From positions 179,793-243,792 of the forward strand of contig VANK01000010.1 of assembly GCA_008682415.1 (NCBI GenBank): a DNA stretch of 64,000 bases, in the 5' to 3' direction. The notes under the pieces are model-generated. The model did no database searches, was not told the origin of the DNA, and was given only the letters and a program-made list of their open reading frames with translations. The DNA is from Acidobacteria bacterium AB60 (GTDB lineage Bacteria > Acidobacteriota > Terriglobia > Terriglobales > Acidobacteriaceae). The first letter of the stretch is position 1, and every line of letters starts with the position of its first letter. This document shows, piece after piece, positions 43,701 through 53,068 of the stretch. The translations under genes and the position numbers were made by a program.

Positions 43701-46700
43701 TTACCGGCATGATTGTCACCTGCCCGAAGTTTGAGTCGGATGGCAAGACCATGTCTCCTTTAGCCGGCCAGTTTGTGGTGAAGAACCTGTGGCCGGGACG
43801 GTATGGTGTGACGGCGAACCCTGGGGCGGACCGCATTGCCCGGGGCGAGGAGTGGCTCCAGACCAACACGCTTGACGGCCAGAAGGCGCACGACTCGTTC
43901 ATGCGCATCGGGGAACCGGGATACTTCCAGGAGTTTGGTCCTGCCGGTTATCACGTAGTGATCGGCTTCGCCAACCCCAAGATCATCAACGACCGCCTGG
44001 CGGGCCAGTGCGCTTCCGCCTCGGCAGACTGCACGCACGAGGTCAGGGGACACGTGACGACGGCGCGCATGAGCCGCACGCCGGACGAGCGTCTCTATGG
44101 CAGCGGCACGCATGACGCGTATGCCTTCACCCAGTGCTACATCTCTCTGGGCGATCCGGACGGCGCGGACTTTGCGTTCACCAAGTGCGATGATGCGGGC
44201 AACTTCGACTTCAAGGGCATCCCGGCGGGCAATTGGAAGATTACGACCTTCGACCAGTGGAACGACCAGGTTGTGGACGGCATCACCACCCCGGTGGGCA
44301 TGTGCGATCCTTCGTGGAACACCAACCTGGGCACTGGTGTGGACATCTCCAAGTGCAAGGCAGTTGTGGACATGGGGGAGGTTGCAGTTCACCAGTGGCA
44401 GTCGGACATCTATACCCGTACGTTCCTGGACACCGACTACACCGGCGTCTCCACCGACCAGAAGCCGGGTCTTCCGCTGGTGGCGACCAACATTCGCTTC
44501 CGCGACGGCAGCTTCTCCAACTTCAACACCACGGACCTGAACGGGTACGCGACCTTCAACGAAGTATTCCCGCTGTTCAACTGGTACGTGGTGGAGACCG
44601 ACACGACCCGCTTCAAGAGCACGGGTACGCACGTGATCTATGACTCGGGCGGTCCGGCTGACAACACGCAGCCGGGTGGCTCTCCCTGCTACCCGACCGG
44701 CACGACCAGCAAGCCCTGCGGCAACTCGCAGACGGCAGCCAACCTGGCCAACACCTATGAGCCGAACGCGCTTCCGTCGGATCTTTCGATTCCTGGATCG
44801 GTGTACTGCGACGACGCGGACTGCACGAACGAAGTGAAGGCCGGCGGCGTGGGCAACGGGCCCAAGAAGAGCGATCCGAGCAAGCACTCCACCGGCCGTA
44901 TCGATGCGGCGTGGGTGCAGATGTACGGCTGGCAGGGCTTCTCCGGCCAGGCGAACTTCCTGGAGTTCGGCAAGCGGCCCTTCGCGGACGGCGAAAACGG
45001 CGGTATTCAGGGTCATGTGGTGTATGCCTCGACCCGTCCGTTCGATAATCCGATGTTGCTTCTGCAGCTCAGCTGGGAGCCTCTGATCCCGCACGTGCGC
45101 CTCAACCTGTACAAGGAAGGCGTTGCGGACGATGGCGTGACCAAGACGCTCAGCCTGATCGACTACACCGAAACCACCAGCTTCGACGATTGGGCGCAGG
45201 GTTTCCGTGCCGACGGTGTTCCGAACATGAACTGCCCCGGCCAGGGAACCGACACCAGCGAGATGAAGGATCCGTACTACTGGTTCGGACTGAAGGATCA
45301 GCCGCAGTACCTGGATCTGTACAACAACAACGGAACCCCCAGCCACTCCATGCCGCACGATGCGCAGTTCAAGTGCTATGACGGCATGCACAACTGGAAC
45401 CAGCTGCAGCCGGCTCCCTACGACGGTTATTACAGCTTCCCGAGCGTTACCTCGCGGGATCTGAACACCGGCGTAGCGACGGGCACCAACTGCACCGCCT
45501 GCACGAAGAACCCTGACGTAACCGACAAGCAGCGCTACGGAACGCCGATGCTTCCTGACGGCAAGTACGTGGTGGAGGTTGTGATTCCTCCGGGCTACGA
45601 GCTGGTGAAGGAAGAAGACAAGAACATCCTGATCGGCGACAACTTCATCGCTCCGGCGACGCAGCAGTTCGGCGGTCTGGGCTCGGTGTTCATCCTTCCT
45701 GACCAGGCGGAGATCCTGGGCGGGTACAACAGCAACAACGGACAGAACCCCACCAACAGCCTGGGCCGCAATCCGAGCCTTCCCAGCCACGAAGCCGATA
45801 CCGGTTCGGATGAATCGTACTGGCCGTGCGTGGGCGAGATGCGGATTGTTCCCGACTACATCAGCCTGTTCCCGGGATCGGGGGAAGTTGCTCCGTTCGC
45901 GGGGGCGAAGCGTCCTCTGTGCGATCGCAAGGAAGTGACGCTGACCGACCAGACGACGGTGCTGACGAAGTTCTACCTGTTCACGCCGACGCACGTTGCA
46001 TCGCACTTCACCGGCCAGATCACGGATGACTTCTCTGCTGAGTTCGATCCGTACTCTCCGGCGTTTGGTGAGAAGTTCGCTCCTGCTTATGTTCCGGTGG
46101 GCGTGAAGGACTGGGCGGGCAACGAGATCAACCGCGTGTACGCCGATGCCTGGGGCGTGTACGACGGCCTGAACTACTCCACGTGGGAGGTAAATCCGCC
46201 GAACCCGACGGGTTATGGACCGACCATGATGGTGATGTGCATGAACGATTCGGGCCCGATCACGGATCCGAACAACCCCAACGCGAAGATCACCGATCCT
46301 CTGTTCCAGAGCGGGTACAGCAACTTCTGCTACGAGTTGCCGTTCATGCCTGGCCAGACGGGTTACTTCGATACGCCTGTGGTTCCGACGTCGGCCTTCG
46401 CCGGCGGGTACAACACGCCGGATTGCTCCTACCCCGCTGCGACGCCTGCCGTCGCCGAGGTGGATGGCGACGGTGTGGGACCGTGGATCGCCGGAATCAA
46501 GGGTTCGGTGGTCAAGGTCAACATTGTGAACGGCGGCAGCGGCTACACCAGCGTTCCTGCCGTAACCTTCAACAACACGGGAACGGGTGGAACGGGCGTG
46601 GCCGGAACGGCGGTCATCTCCGGAACGGTAACGCGTGTGAACGTGACCAATGGCGGCCGTGGCTACACGAGCATTCCGACTGTCACCTTTGCGGGTGGTG

Positions 46701-49700
46701 GCGGCAGCGGCGCGGCAGGCACGGCGGTGATGACCAACTCGGTGGCGTCGGCCACGGTGAGCGGTACGGGAACGTACGGCACCGGTGCGCTGACGGTGGT
46801 GTTCTCGGCTCCGCCTCCAGGCGGGACCCGCGCGACGGGCACGGTGCTGACGGCTCCGGCGGGCGTGGGCAGACGGCGGATCCTGGGAATCCTGATCAAC
46901 AACCCAGGCGCCGGCTACTCGGGAACGGCAACGGCGACGCTCTTCTTCGGTGGAGTGGCGCAGAACAACACGATCACGGTCACCATGGGTCAGTCGGTGG
47001 CGTCCGTGACCCTGACCAGCGGCGGCACCGGCTACACCAGTGCTCCGACGGTGACGTTCGGCAATGCTCCTTTCGGCGGCGCACGCGCCCAGGGCAACGC
47101 GGCTGAGTCGGCTTCGGTGACTGCAGTGCTGGTCACCAATGGCGGCTCGAACTACAACTCCGCTCCGGCGGTGACGATTGCGGCTCCCACCACGGGGACG
47201 CAGGCGTCGGCTACGGCGGCGATTGAAGCGAACGGCACTATAACCATCAACGCCCTTGGCGATCAGATGGTGGACAACTACATGTACTCGGGACCGTCGG
47301 CAAATGCGGCTCCGTTCAACCAGCAGAAGATCAACCGCCACTACGGATTCGGCGATCAGTGCACGGCTCCGACGGCGAACAGCAAGACGTGCAACACGCT
47401 TTCCGCGGTGACGATCGGCGGAGTCAGTGCGCCGGTTGTAGCGTGGTCGGATACGCAGATTACGGTCAGCGTTCCGGCGGGCGTACCTGCCTGCAGTGTG
47501 CAGCAGCAGTCTCTCTACCAGGGCACCAAGGCAAGCTGCGGTGAGCTGGTGATCACGGGCGGCAATGGGAAGCAGTCGATTGACACGGTCACCGTGACGG
47601 TCGGCGGCAAGGCTCCCACGCATATCCTGGCTTCGGAGTCGATCCAGGCCAAGATCGATGCGGCGCAGCCGGGCGATCTTCTGATCGTTGACCCGACCTG
47701 CACGCAGACCACAACAGCCACGGGCGCCACGGCGGCGGTCTCGTGCGACACGGCTCCGGTGGCGGGCACGACGATCTGCAAGTCGCGCGCGGCTCACGCC
47801 GAGATGCTTCTGATGTGGAAGCCTGTGCGTCTGCAGGGCGTGGGCGCGGCGTCCAGTGCTGTGGATGCCAACCCGCACCCGGCCGGCAAGCTGGATCCCT
47901 GGCGCCGCCAGGTGGTGTGCCTCTTCGGTCTGTCGCTGAATGGCACTCCCATCTCGGGCACCAATCCTTACGATGCGAACGGAACCTTCAACTGCACTTC
48001 GGATATGCAGTTCGCAGTCGACCGCCTGCCTCTGGAGGCGACTGTGGGCTGGGATGCGACGCTCAACGGCAACCTGGCGGAACAGCTGATCGAGCCGACC
48101 ATCATGGGTGCTTATGAGGGCGCCGGCATCACGGTGCTGGCCAAGGGTGTGAAGTTCAACACCACGGACCCGGCGGTGATCTGGGCGTCAGATACGTTCC
48201 CGACGGGAACGCAGCTGTTGACGACCTCAGACTGCCTTGACCGGACGGGCAAGAACCCGTACCCGAGCAACTTCCTTTGCAACCCGTCGAGCATTGACGG
48301 CATTACGGTACAGAACAGCTCGCAGGGCGGCGGCGGCATCATGGTTCACGCGTGGGGCCACAATCTCCAGATCGCGAACGACCGCGTGTACAACAACCAG
48401 GGAACGCTCTCGGGCGGTATCACGGTCGGCCAGGGCGAGCACCCGGATGTGTTCCAGGTGGGCAACGTGGCCAACACGGTGCCTGGCTCGTGCATCCCGG
48501 ACGGGCGTCTGCCGGCGAACATGGCGTTGCCGTACTGCAACAACATGGACGTGAACGTTCACAACAACTATGTGGTGCAGAACTCCTCCCTGGGCGACGA
48601 GCTGTTCTCGTCGACTCCGGCGGGCGCAGGCGGCGTGACCTTCTGCAACGGTTCTGACTACTACAAGTTCAACTACAACTGGGTTTGCGGCAACATGAGC
48701 ACGGGTGATGGCGCGGGTGTAGCCCACGTGGGTTACAGCTACGACGGCGACATCGAGCACAACACGATCGTTTACAACCAGAGCACGAATCCGACGATTG
48801 TGACGAACGGCGGCGGCCTGCTGATCATGGGCGCTCCGGACGTGGACCCTGCCTGCGGCCTGACCACGGACCAGGATTGCATTTCGGCGCCGACCACGAT
48901 CCAGCCCAGCGATGGGACGGGACCGGGCCTGGTGATCAACGCGAACCTGATTCTGGGCAACTCGGCTGACAGCGGCTCGGGCGGCGGTCTGCGCCTGCAG
49001 CACATCAACGGCACCGAGGTTCTGAACTTCCCGAACGGCGCTCCCAAGGATCGTCGCGGGAACGTGACTTCGGCTGGCTGGCCCTCGATTGCCGGTCACC
49101 CGGCCCAGCCCGACTTCCAGGTCAACACTCCCTGGAATGCGGTGAACATCACCAACAACATCATTGCCAACAACGTGGCCGGACTGGATGGCGGCGGCAT
49201 CTCGCTGCTGGACGCCCTGGCGGTCAACATTGTGAACAATACGGTTGTGAGCAACGACTCCACGGCGACGTCGGGCGTGCTGCTGCAGACGCTGTTTGCG
49301 CCTCTGGCGAGCACGACGGGAACCAACTGCACGACCAACAGCGGATCGCAGTCGTGCCCGCAGGTGGCCGGATTGGTGAGCGTGACCGACACCGATGTGC
49401 TGACGGCGAATATGGGTCTGATCGCCAACGGCGGCCTGAACGCGGTGACGTGCCCGACGAGCCACGGCGAAAACGGAGACTGCAAGAAGTTCTCGGTTCC
49501 GCTGCTCACCAACAACATCATCTGGAAGAACCGCGCGCTGTTTATCGGCGTGGGTGGATTCGATGGCGGCTTCCAGAACCAACAGAACAAGGTAACCATC
49601 TATAACTCGGGCTTCGGCCATGCGAAGACAGCGACGAAGACGCAGGCGTCAACCGGCGCTTGCGACGACGCCAACGCCAGCTACTGGGATCTGGGTGTCC

Positions 49701-51208
49701 GCGGCGACGTGGCTCCTGGGGATCACTCCGGTGGTGGAAGTCTGTCGATCACGTACTCGATTCTCTCCAACCCGACGGGCACGTTCCAGGAAAGCCACGA
49801 CAGCACCAACATCCTGGCACCGGGAACGGTTGTCGGCAGCACGTACTGCAACGGTTCGCGTCTTCCGATCGAGGCAGCTGTCCAGGCCGGTGCGTATGGC
49901 TGGCAGGTACCTCCGGGCACGAACGAGTCGAATGCTCTGCCTGCGCCTCCCTTCACGCTGAGTGCAGCGGCGACGGTAGACGAAGGCAACAACTGGATCA
50001 ACCTGCGCTGGGGCCCCTTGTCTCTGGATTACAAGGATCCGCAGACAGGCAATCCGGTGTACACCTTCGACCCGACGCTGCCGTACACCTCGTCGGCGAT
50101 CAACAAAATACCGACCAGCGTGATGCACCCGGCAACGGACTTCTTCGGCAATGCGCGTCCGGATGCCTCGGCGAACACGGTGTTCGATATCGGTGCGGTG
50201 CAGTCGAAGTCGACCACGCCCCCGGTCTTCAGCCTGGCGGCTGGGACCTACCATCAACCGCAGACGCTGATCCTGACGGATGCCATGCCAGGAGCAGTGA
50301 TCTACTACACCACGGATGGGTCAACGCCGACGACGCTGTCGACGCAGTACACCGGACCGATCACGATTGCCGCCACGGAACTGGTGAAGGCGATCGCGGT
50401 GGCACCCGGCTACCAGCCCAGCCCGGTGAGCTCGAAGCAGTACACGTACGTTCCGTTGACACCGACGGCGGCGCCGTTCTTCAGCCTTGCGGCGGGCACG
50501 TACAACACGCCGCAGACGCTGACCCTGACGGATTCCACGCCGGGAGCGGTGATCTACTACACCACCAACGGGTCGACGCCGACGACGTTGTCGACCAAGT
50601 ACACCGGGCCGATCACGGTTGCTTCCACCGAACTGGTGCAGGCGATGGCTCAGGCTCCGGGGTATGACGTCAGCCCGGTGAGCGCGAAGCAGTACACTTA
50701 TGCTTCGACTCCGGCAGCGGCACCTGTGTTCAGCCTGGCTGCGGGGACGTACCAGACTCCGCAGAGCCTGGTGATCACGGACACCACGCCGGGGGCGGTG
50801 ATTTACTACACCACGAACGGGACGACGCCGAACTTCTTCTCGCCGAAGTACACTGGACCGATTACGGTGCAGTCGACGGAGACGGTGAAGGCAGTGGCCA
50901 TTGCGCAGGGTTATACGCTGAGCACTGTAACTTCGGTGTCGTACACCTACAACCCGCTGCCCCAGGCCGCGGCTCCGTTCTTCTCCCTGGCCGGTGGCAC
51001 CTACACCGGGCCGCAGACGCTGACGCTCACGGATTCGACCCCGGGAGCCACGATCTACTACACCACTAACGGGTCGGCTCCGACGACCAGCTCGACGCAG
51101 TACACGGGGCCGATCACAATCAGCACGACGGGGCTGGTCCGGGCGGTAGCCATCGCTCCGGGCTATAACCTAAGCACCTCGTCGGCGAAGTTCTACACGA
51201 TTCAGTAA
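40727..51208 (+). CDS. Giant exported multidomain protein, 3,493 residues
   Basis: Order seen: signal peptide (1-28, AVLLLGAGLAQAQ); ligand-free cupredoxin-like domains (about 30-230 and 370-505); GG-x-NYTSAP glycine motifs (about 265-335); a Big_9/VCBS-like domain (about 520-605); a long central region with SdrD-B/carboxypeptidase-regulatory-like segments (about 890-1340); a GGxGYTS repeat region (about 1930-2165); a TIG/IPT-like domain (about 2220-2300); a right-handed beta-helix-like region (about 2305-2960) with NN and GG turns; four CHB_HEX_C-like repeats (about 3163-3493). AGGAGA precedes ATG 40727, 10 bp after the second oxidase gene. No sortase or PEP-CTERM anchor was seen. Likely a secreted or surface scaffold linked to the oxidases. 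Confidence 0.85.
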   Translation: MRKNTLKAILKRAAQGAAVLLLGAGLAQAQTAVSLTAAPANATLPDGSSVPMWGYTCGSATSGSCAALNPSAAGGWSPVVITVPYSGASTSLSITLTNNLPAPVPTSVTIVGQLGGGLGTNVTKKPSPVHDNQGTTWPIANSGPVFTPPAQADRVESFATEVASGATSGALTWTGMRPGTYLLESGTHPSIQGPMGLYGIVVVTTAPTGSGNTGVAYTGVNYAAELPLLFSEIDPVQNTAVATAVGTPGFSETATLGAFLKGPVMSINLTSGGQNYTSAPTVNFVGGNPAPGGNASATAVIDTDSNSPTFGQITEIDIVNGGNYTSAPSIQISGGGGSGAQAVAALQLANNAKAHCSGGAAACYPAVVNYTPLYYLINGTAFNKTSSSASLFAVTPGTGVTGDVLVRMVNAGLRMHVPSIVGSQPSSLSPAAAGTGGFSLVAEDGNALPGVPRIQSEVFMAAGKTYDVMIKAPTSGNALPVFDRELSLSGNAIARDSGMLGYISVNGAGLPTAPVQAQANPDTYNAILAGQTFTVADPSKGVLGNDLNVFGVKVKTQPTKGTVTLNADGTFTYVANANWSGGDTFGYCGNGATSGNACTTVTLNPAAIESASGITCSGQTFNSSMAKNLKISAPGVLSGCVDGKGFPLTVNAASVSPANGLTVSVDANGAFQASVSSPGVYTFSFKAQNAQGTVAAAATTVTLTFPQPSNLKITVLDGADHTTTISEYRWIIEEDRTFFQDPKCTKNPPAAGCPNSANGVVPNFGTNFHTSYMPLIASGCNSDLACGNNQTVNGQPFAQEVVTNPGDVGLCSPSTPLVKNCLDPNKRYYISILPADAAQPFISGYTGSPDCSQAGALLGKCGHGMGGAPIPAGSHSNQAITILTEPSPYPPATLSGFVFEDDYPLNGEVDTGGGVDIISPNEPGLGGFQITISDNAGGTGDSTGNPTYDMFNMPLSNSLAGTLDPTNGNDACPISPQISASSQSGDSTQNGITGMIVTCPKFESDGKTMSPLAGQFVVKNLWPGRYGVTANPGADRIARGEEWLQTNTLDGQKAHDSFMRIGEPGYFQEFGPAGYHVVIGFANPKIINDRLAGQCASASADCTHEVRGHVTTARMSRTPDERLYGSGTHDAYAFTQCYISLGDPDGADFAFTKCDDAGNFDFKGIPAGNWKITTFDQWNDQVVDGITTPVGMCDPSWNTNLGTGVDISKCKAVVDMGEVAVHQWQSDIYTRTFLDTDYTGVSTDQKPGLPLVATNIRFRDGSFSNFNTTDLNGYATFNEVFPLFNWYVVETDTTRFKSTGTHVIYDSGGPADNTQPGGSPCYPTGTTSKPCGNSQTAANLANTYEPNALPSDLSIPGSVYCDDADCTNEVKAGGVGNGPKKSDPSKHSTGRIDAAWVQMYGWQGFSGQANFLEFGKRPFADGENGGIQGHVVYASTRPFDNPMLLLQLSWEPLIPHVRLNLYKEGVADDGVTKTLSLIDYTETTSFDDWAQGFRADGVPNMNCPGQGTDTSEMKDPYYWFGLKDQPQYLDLYNNNGTPSHSMPHDAQFKCYDGMHNWNQLQPAPYDGYYSFPSVTSRDLNTGVATGTNCTACTKNPDVTDKQRYGTPMLPDGKYVVEVVIPPGYELVKEEDKNILIGDNFIAPATQQFGGLGSVFILPDQAEILGGYNSNNGQNPTNSLGRNPSLPSHEADTGSDESYWPCVGEMRIVPDYISLFPGSGEVAPFAGAKRPLCDRKEVTLTDQTTVLTKFYLFTPTHVASHFTGQITDDFSAEFDPYSPAFGEKFAPAYVPVGVKDWAGNEINRVYADAWGVYDGLNYSTWEVNPPNPTGYGPTMMVMCMNDSGPITDPNNPNAKITDPLFQSGYSNFCYELPFMPGQTGYFDTPVVPTSAFAGGYNTPDCSYPAATPAVAEVDGDGVGPWIAGIKGSVVKVNIVNGGSGYTSVPAVTFNNTGTGGTGVAGTAVISGTVTRVNVTNGGRGYTSIPTVTFAGGGGSGAAGTAVMTNSVASATVSGTGTYGTGALTVVFSAPPPGGTRATGTVLTAPAGVGRRRILGILINNPGAGYSGTATATLFFGGVAQNNTITVTMGQSVASVTLTSGGTGYTSAPTVTFGNAPFGGARAQGNAAESASVTAVLVTNGGSNYNSAPAVTIAAPTTGTQASATAAIEANGTITINALGDQMVDNYMYSGPSANAAPFNQQKINRHYGFGDQCTAPTANSKTCNTLSAVTIGGVSAPVVAWSDTQITVSVPAGVPACSVQQQSLYQGTKASCGELVITGGNGKQSIDTVTVTVGGKAPTHILASESIQAKIDAAQPGDLLIVDPTCTQTTTATGATAAVSCDTAPVAGTTICKSRAAHAEMLLMWKPVRLQGVGAASSAVDANPHPAGKLDPWRRQVVCLFGLSLNGTPISGTNPYDANGTFNCTSDMQFAVDRLPLEATVGWDATLNGNLAEQLIEPTIMGAYEGAGITVLAKGVKFNTTDPAVIWASDTFPTGTQLLTTSDCLDRTGKNPYPSNFLCNPSSIDGITVQNSSQGGGGIMVHAWGHNLQIANDRVYNNQGTLSGGITVGQGEHPDVFQVGNVANTVPGSCIPDGRLPANMALPYCNNMDVNVHNNYVVQNSSLGDELFSSTPAGAGGVTFCNGSDYYKFNYNWVCGNMSTGDGAGVAHVGYSYDGDIEHNTIVYNQSTNPTIVTNGGGLLIMGAPDVDPACGLTTDQDCISAPTTIQPSDGTGPGLVINANLILGNSADSGSGGGLRLQHINGTEVLNFPNGAPKDRRGNVTSAGWPSIAGHPAQPDFQVNTPWNAVNITNNIIANNVAGLDGGGISLLDALAVNIVNNTVVSNDSTATSGVLLQTLFAPLASTTGTNCTTNSGSQSCPQVAGLVSVTDTDVLTANMGLIANGGLNAVTCPTSHGENGDCKKFSVPLLTNNIIWKNRALFIGVGGFDGGFQNQQNKVTIYNSGFGHAKTATKTQASTGACDDANASYWDLGVRGDVAPGDHSGGGSLSITYSILSNPTGTFQESHDSTNILAPGTVVGSTYCNGSRLPIEAAVQAGAYGWQVPPGTNESNALPAPPFTLSAAATVDEGNNWINLRWGPLSLDYKDPQTGNPVYTFDPTLPYTSSAINKIPTSVMHPATDFFGNARPDASANTVFDIGAVQSKSTTPPVFSLAAGTYHQPQTLILTDAMPGAVIYYTTDGSTPTTLSTQYTGPITIAATELVKAIAVAPGYQPSPVSSKQYTYVPLTPTAAPFFSLAAGTYNTPQTLTLTDSTPGAVIYYTTNGSTPTTLSTKYTGPITVASTELVQAMAQAPGYDVSPVSAKQYTYASTPAAAPVFSLAAGTYQTPQSLVITDTTPGAVIYYTTNGTTPNFFSPKYTGPITVQSTETVKAVAIAQGYTLSTVTSVSYTYNPLPQAAAPFFSLAGGTYTGPQTLTLTDSTPGATIYYTTNGSAPTTSSTQYTGPITISTTGLVRAVAIAPGYNLSTSSAKFYTIQ
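46510..47220 (+). repeat. GGxGYTSxP repeats inside the giant protein
   Basis: Coding repeats of NGG.GYTS.P.VTF type occur about four to six times (for example VNGGSGYTSVPAVTF, TNGGRGYTSIPTVTF, TSGGTGYTSAPTVTF, TNGGSNYNSAPAVTI). A related pair lies at about 41530-41710. Similar glycine-tyrosine repeats occur in large surface and phage-tail-like proteins. Confidence 0.75.
50215..51205 (+). repeat. Four tandem ~81-residue CHB_HEX_C-like repeats
   Basis: Four near-identical units of about 243 bp at the 3' end of the giant gene. Each reads PVFSLAAGTY, a T.TPGA.IYYTT(D/N)G(S/T).PT core, YTGPIT and K..A.APGY. This domain type follows chitobiase catalytic domains and is found in many surface proteins as an immunoglobulin-like spacer. 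Confidence 0.85.
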
Positions 51209-51241
51209 CAGGGAAAACCAAACCTGTTGTGAACGCGAAAC

Positions 51242-51273
51242 CGGGACTTCTTCGCTATGGCGGGGAAGTCCCG
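51242..51273 (+). terminator. Hairpin after the giant gene, possible terminator
   Basis: Stem CGGGACTTC / GAAGTCCCG (9 bp) with a 14-base loop, 34 bp after the giant gene's stop, followed by ATTTCAG. The T-run is weak, so it may be a terminator or an RNA-stabilising hairpin. Confidence 0.5.
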
Positions 51274-51327
51274 ATTTCAGTAGAGTGGAGCGTAAGTTGG
51301 CAGTGGGTAGGGCAGGAGGTAATTGCA

Positions 51328-51879
51328 GTGTTTCAGTATGTCAAGGTGCGCGAACGTGGTTTTGGGCTGGTCATGAAGTCGGTTGTGATGGCGGGAATTC
51401 TGGCGGGGAGCATTCTGGCCCCAGGGCAATCGAGCCCGGCGCCCCAGGCGGCCGCCCCGCAAGCGCAGCCGGGATCGAGTGCCGGCTCCGGACATGGGAA
51501 TCGTTCGCATTACACGCCGAATCATTTTCCCAAGCGGGCGGTGGAGTATTACCAGGATGTGTGGGGTATCGATTCATTGACGGTGCGGGCGGCGGAGTCG
51601 GGAGAGCTGATTCGCTTCAACTATCGGGTGCTGGATCCGGCCAAGGCTAAGCAGCTCAACGACAAAAAGGCAGAGCCTGCGCTGATCGATCCCAAGGCCG
51701 GGGTCAAGCTGGTGGTTCCTTCCCTCGAGAAGGTTGGGCAGTTGCGGCAGAGCATCACGCCGGAGGCGGGCAAGGTTTACTGGATGGCTTTTTCGAATCC
51801 GAAGCGCACGGTCAGGCCGGGAGATCATGTCAGTGTTGTGATCGGGCATTTCCACGCGGATAATCTTGTGGTTGAGTAG
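51328..51879 (+). CDS. Exported protein of unknown function
   Basis: A 183-residue protein with a signal-like hydrophobic segment (VVMAGILAGSILAPGQ) and an Ala/Pro/Gln spacer. A compact C-terminal domain follows: YYQDVWGIDSLTVRAAESGE, LIRFNYRVLDPAKAKQLNDK, MAFSNPKRTVRPGDHVSVVI and GHFHADNLVVE. I recall similar unnamed proteins in several phyla, but no function. GTG 51328 has AGGAGG 8 nt upstream, stronger than ATG 51373. It lies 120 bp after the giant gene with a hairpin between, so it may be a separate unit. Confidence 0.72.
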   Translation: MFQYVKVRERGFGLVMKSVVMAGILAGSILAPGQSSPAPQAAAPQAQPGSSAGSGHGNRSHYTPNHFPKRAVEYYQDVWGIDSLTVRAAESGELIRFNYRVLDPAKAKQLNDKKAEPALIDPKAGVKLVVPSLEKVGQLRQSITPEAGKVYWMAFSNPKRTVRPGDHVSVVIGHFHADNLVVE

Positions 51880-51881
51880 CG

Positions 51882-52988
51882 ATGGAATCTTCGGGAGTAT
51901 CCAAGAAATCTGTAGCCGGCAGCGGGCCGGACCCGGCGAGTGACGAGAGGAACGCCGGCATTCGCGAGGAGATTCGTGGTGTCGCTGCCGAGGACGCACC
52001 GGAGCCCGCGGCTGCTACGGCGGCGCTCCCCGAAGGATTTTCCGATCATCTGATTCACCCCTCCCGAATGACGGTGGGCCGTTTCATCGAAGAGAAATTT
52101 GCCCCGGAACATATCTATTCCAAGCGTTATGCGGGAAGGTCGTTCTACCAAGCCATCCTGAAGCACGTGATCCAGCCGGAAGAGGTGGACCGGATCTTTC
52201 AGAAGAACGCCACGGATCCGCGTAAGACGCTGCGATCGGTAGCGGGCTGGCCTTATCTCAATCAGAAGCGGCTCTGCGACGTGACGGAAGAGGACATCCA
52301 GGAGATCGCGGATGCGGCTCTGAGTCACGGGTATTCGGTGGAGACGATCCGGCATATCCGCAGCGTGATCGGGGCCATCTTTTCCCACGCGATCCGCGAG
52401 AATCATTTTGCCGGCGTGAATCCGGTCAGCCGCATCAAGCCGCTACGCCGGCCAGAGCGGGAAGAGAATCCGCTGAACGCGACAGATGCGCGCACGGCTC
52501 TGCAGATGATGCGGTATCCGGAGAAGCACTTCATTCTCATCGGCGCCATGGCGGGGCTATTGCCTTCGGAGATCACCGGTCTTCAATGGGGACGGATCAA
52601 CCTGACCGAAAAAGAGCAGGGGACAGGGGAGAACCGGATTCCGCCGTTGAGCATTGCGGTGCGCAAGCGCTGGTACCGGGGGGAACTGGACAGTGTGCGC
52701 AAGAACGCGGTGCGGGATGCGCGGATTCCTCGGGAGCTGCTTGCGGTGCTCTACGAGTTGAAGCGCAGGCCGCAGTATACCGGGGCCGAAGACTATGTGC
52801 TGGTGACCCAGAACGGGACGCCGGTGAGCCATGACAATCTGATGACGCAGCGGCTGCGACCAATCGCAAAGCGCCTTGGAGTTCCTTCCATCTCGGCGCG
52901 GTCCTTCCAAGGCGCCTTCGAGATTCTGGCTGCGGAGTGCGCGACCCTGGTGAGCCAGCCGGAGCGGGCTGAGAGGTATGCCAGCTGA
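51882..52988 (+). CDS. Degenerate tyrosine-recombinase-like protein
   Basis: A 368-residue protein with an N-terminal disordered region (1-50), a SAM-like core-binding domain (about 90-190: VTEEDIQEIADAALSHGYSV, IRHIRSVIGAIFSHAI) and a catalytic-domain fold (about 205-350). Where active integrases have an arginine (TGMRxGE), it has AGLLPSEITGLQW. The HxxR box is SISARSF, and no catalytic tyrosine motif follows before the end. It therefore probably cannot cut DNA and may act as a DNA-binding protein. It begins 2 bp after the preceding gene. No att site, transposase or phage gene was seen. Confidence 0.75.
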   Translation: MESSGVSKKSVAGSGPDPASDERNAGIREEIRGVAAEDAPEPAAATAALPEGFSDHLIHPSRMTVGRFIEEKFAPEHIYSKRYAGRSFYQAILKHVIQPEEVDRIFQKNATDPRKTLRSVAGWPYLNQKRLCDVTEEDIQEIADAALSHGYSVETIRHIRSVIGAIFSHAIRENHFAGVNPVSRIKPLRRPEREENPLNATDARTALQMMRYPEKHFILIGAMAGLLPSEITGLQWGRINLTEKEQGTGENRIPPLSIAVRKRWYRGELDSVRKNAVRDARIPRELLAVLYELKRRPQYTGAEDYVLVTQNGTPVSHDNLMTQRLRPIAKRLGVPSISARSFQGAFEILAAECATLVSQPERAERYAS

Positions 52989-53068
52989 GGGAGGGAAGCG
53001 GGACTCGCCGCAGCGGCTGACGGCGGCATGAGCTGGAGGTGCTGGGCTTCTCAATCTTGACAGGAGAT

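Noticed and set aside
43760..47878. 1,372-codon open frame on the minus strand
   Set aside because: It lies antisense to the giant gene; its Arg/His-rich translation has no motifs and arises from the GC-rich codon pattern of the true frame.
51882..52988. Functional integrase marking a genomic island
   Set aside because: Catalytic residues are missing and no tRNA, att repeats or phage genes are beside it.
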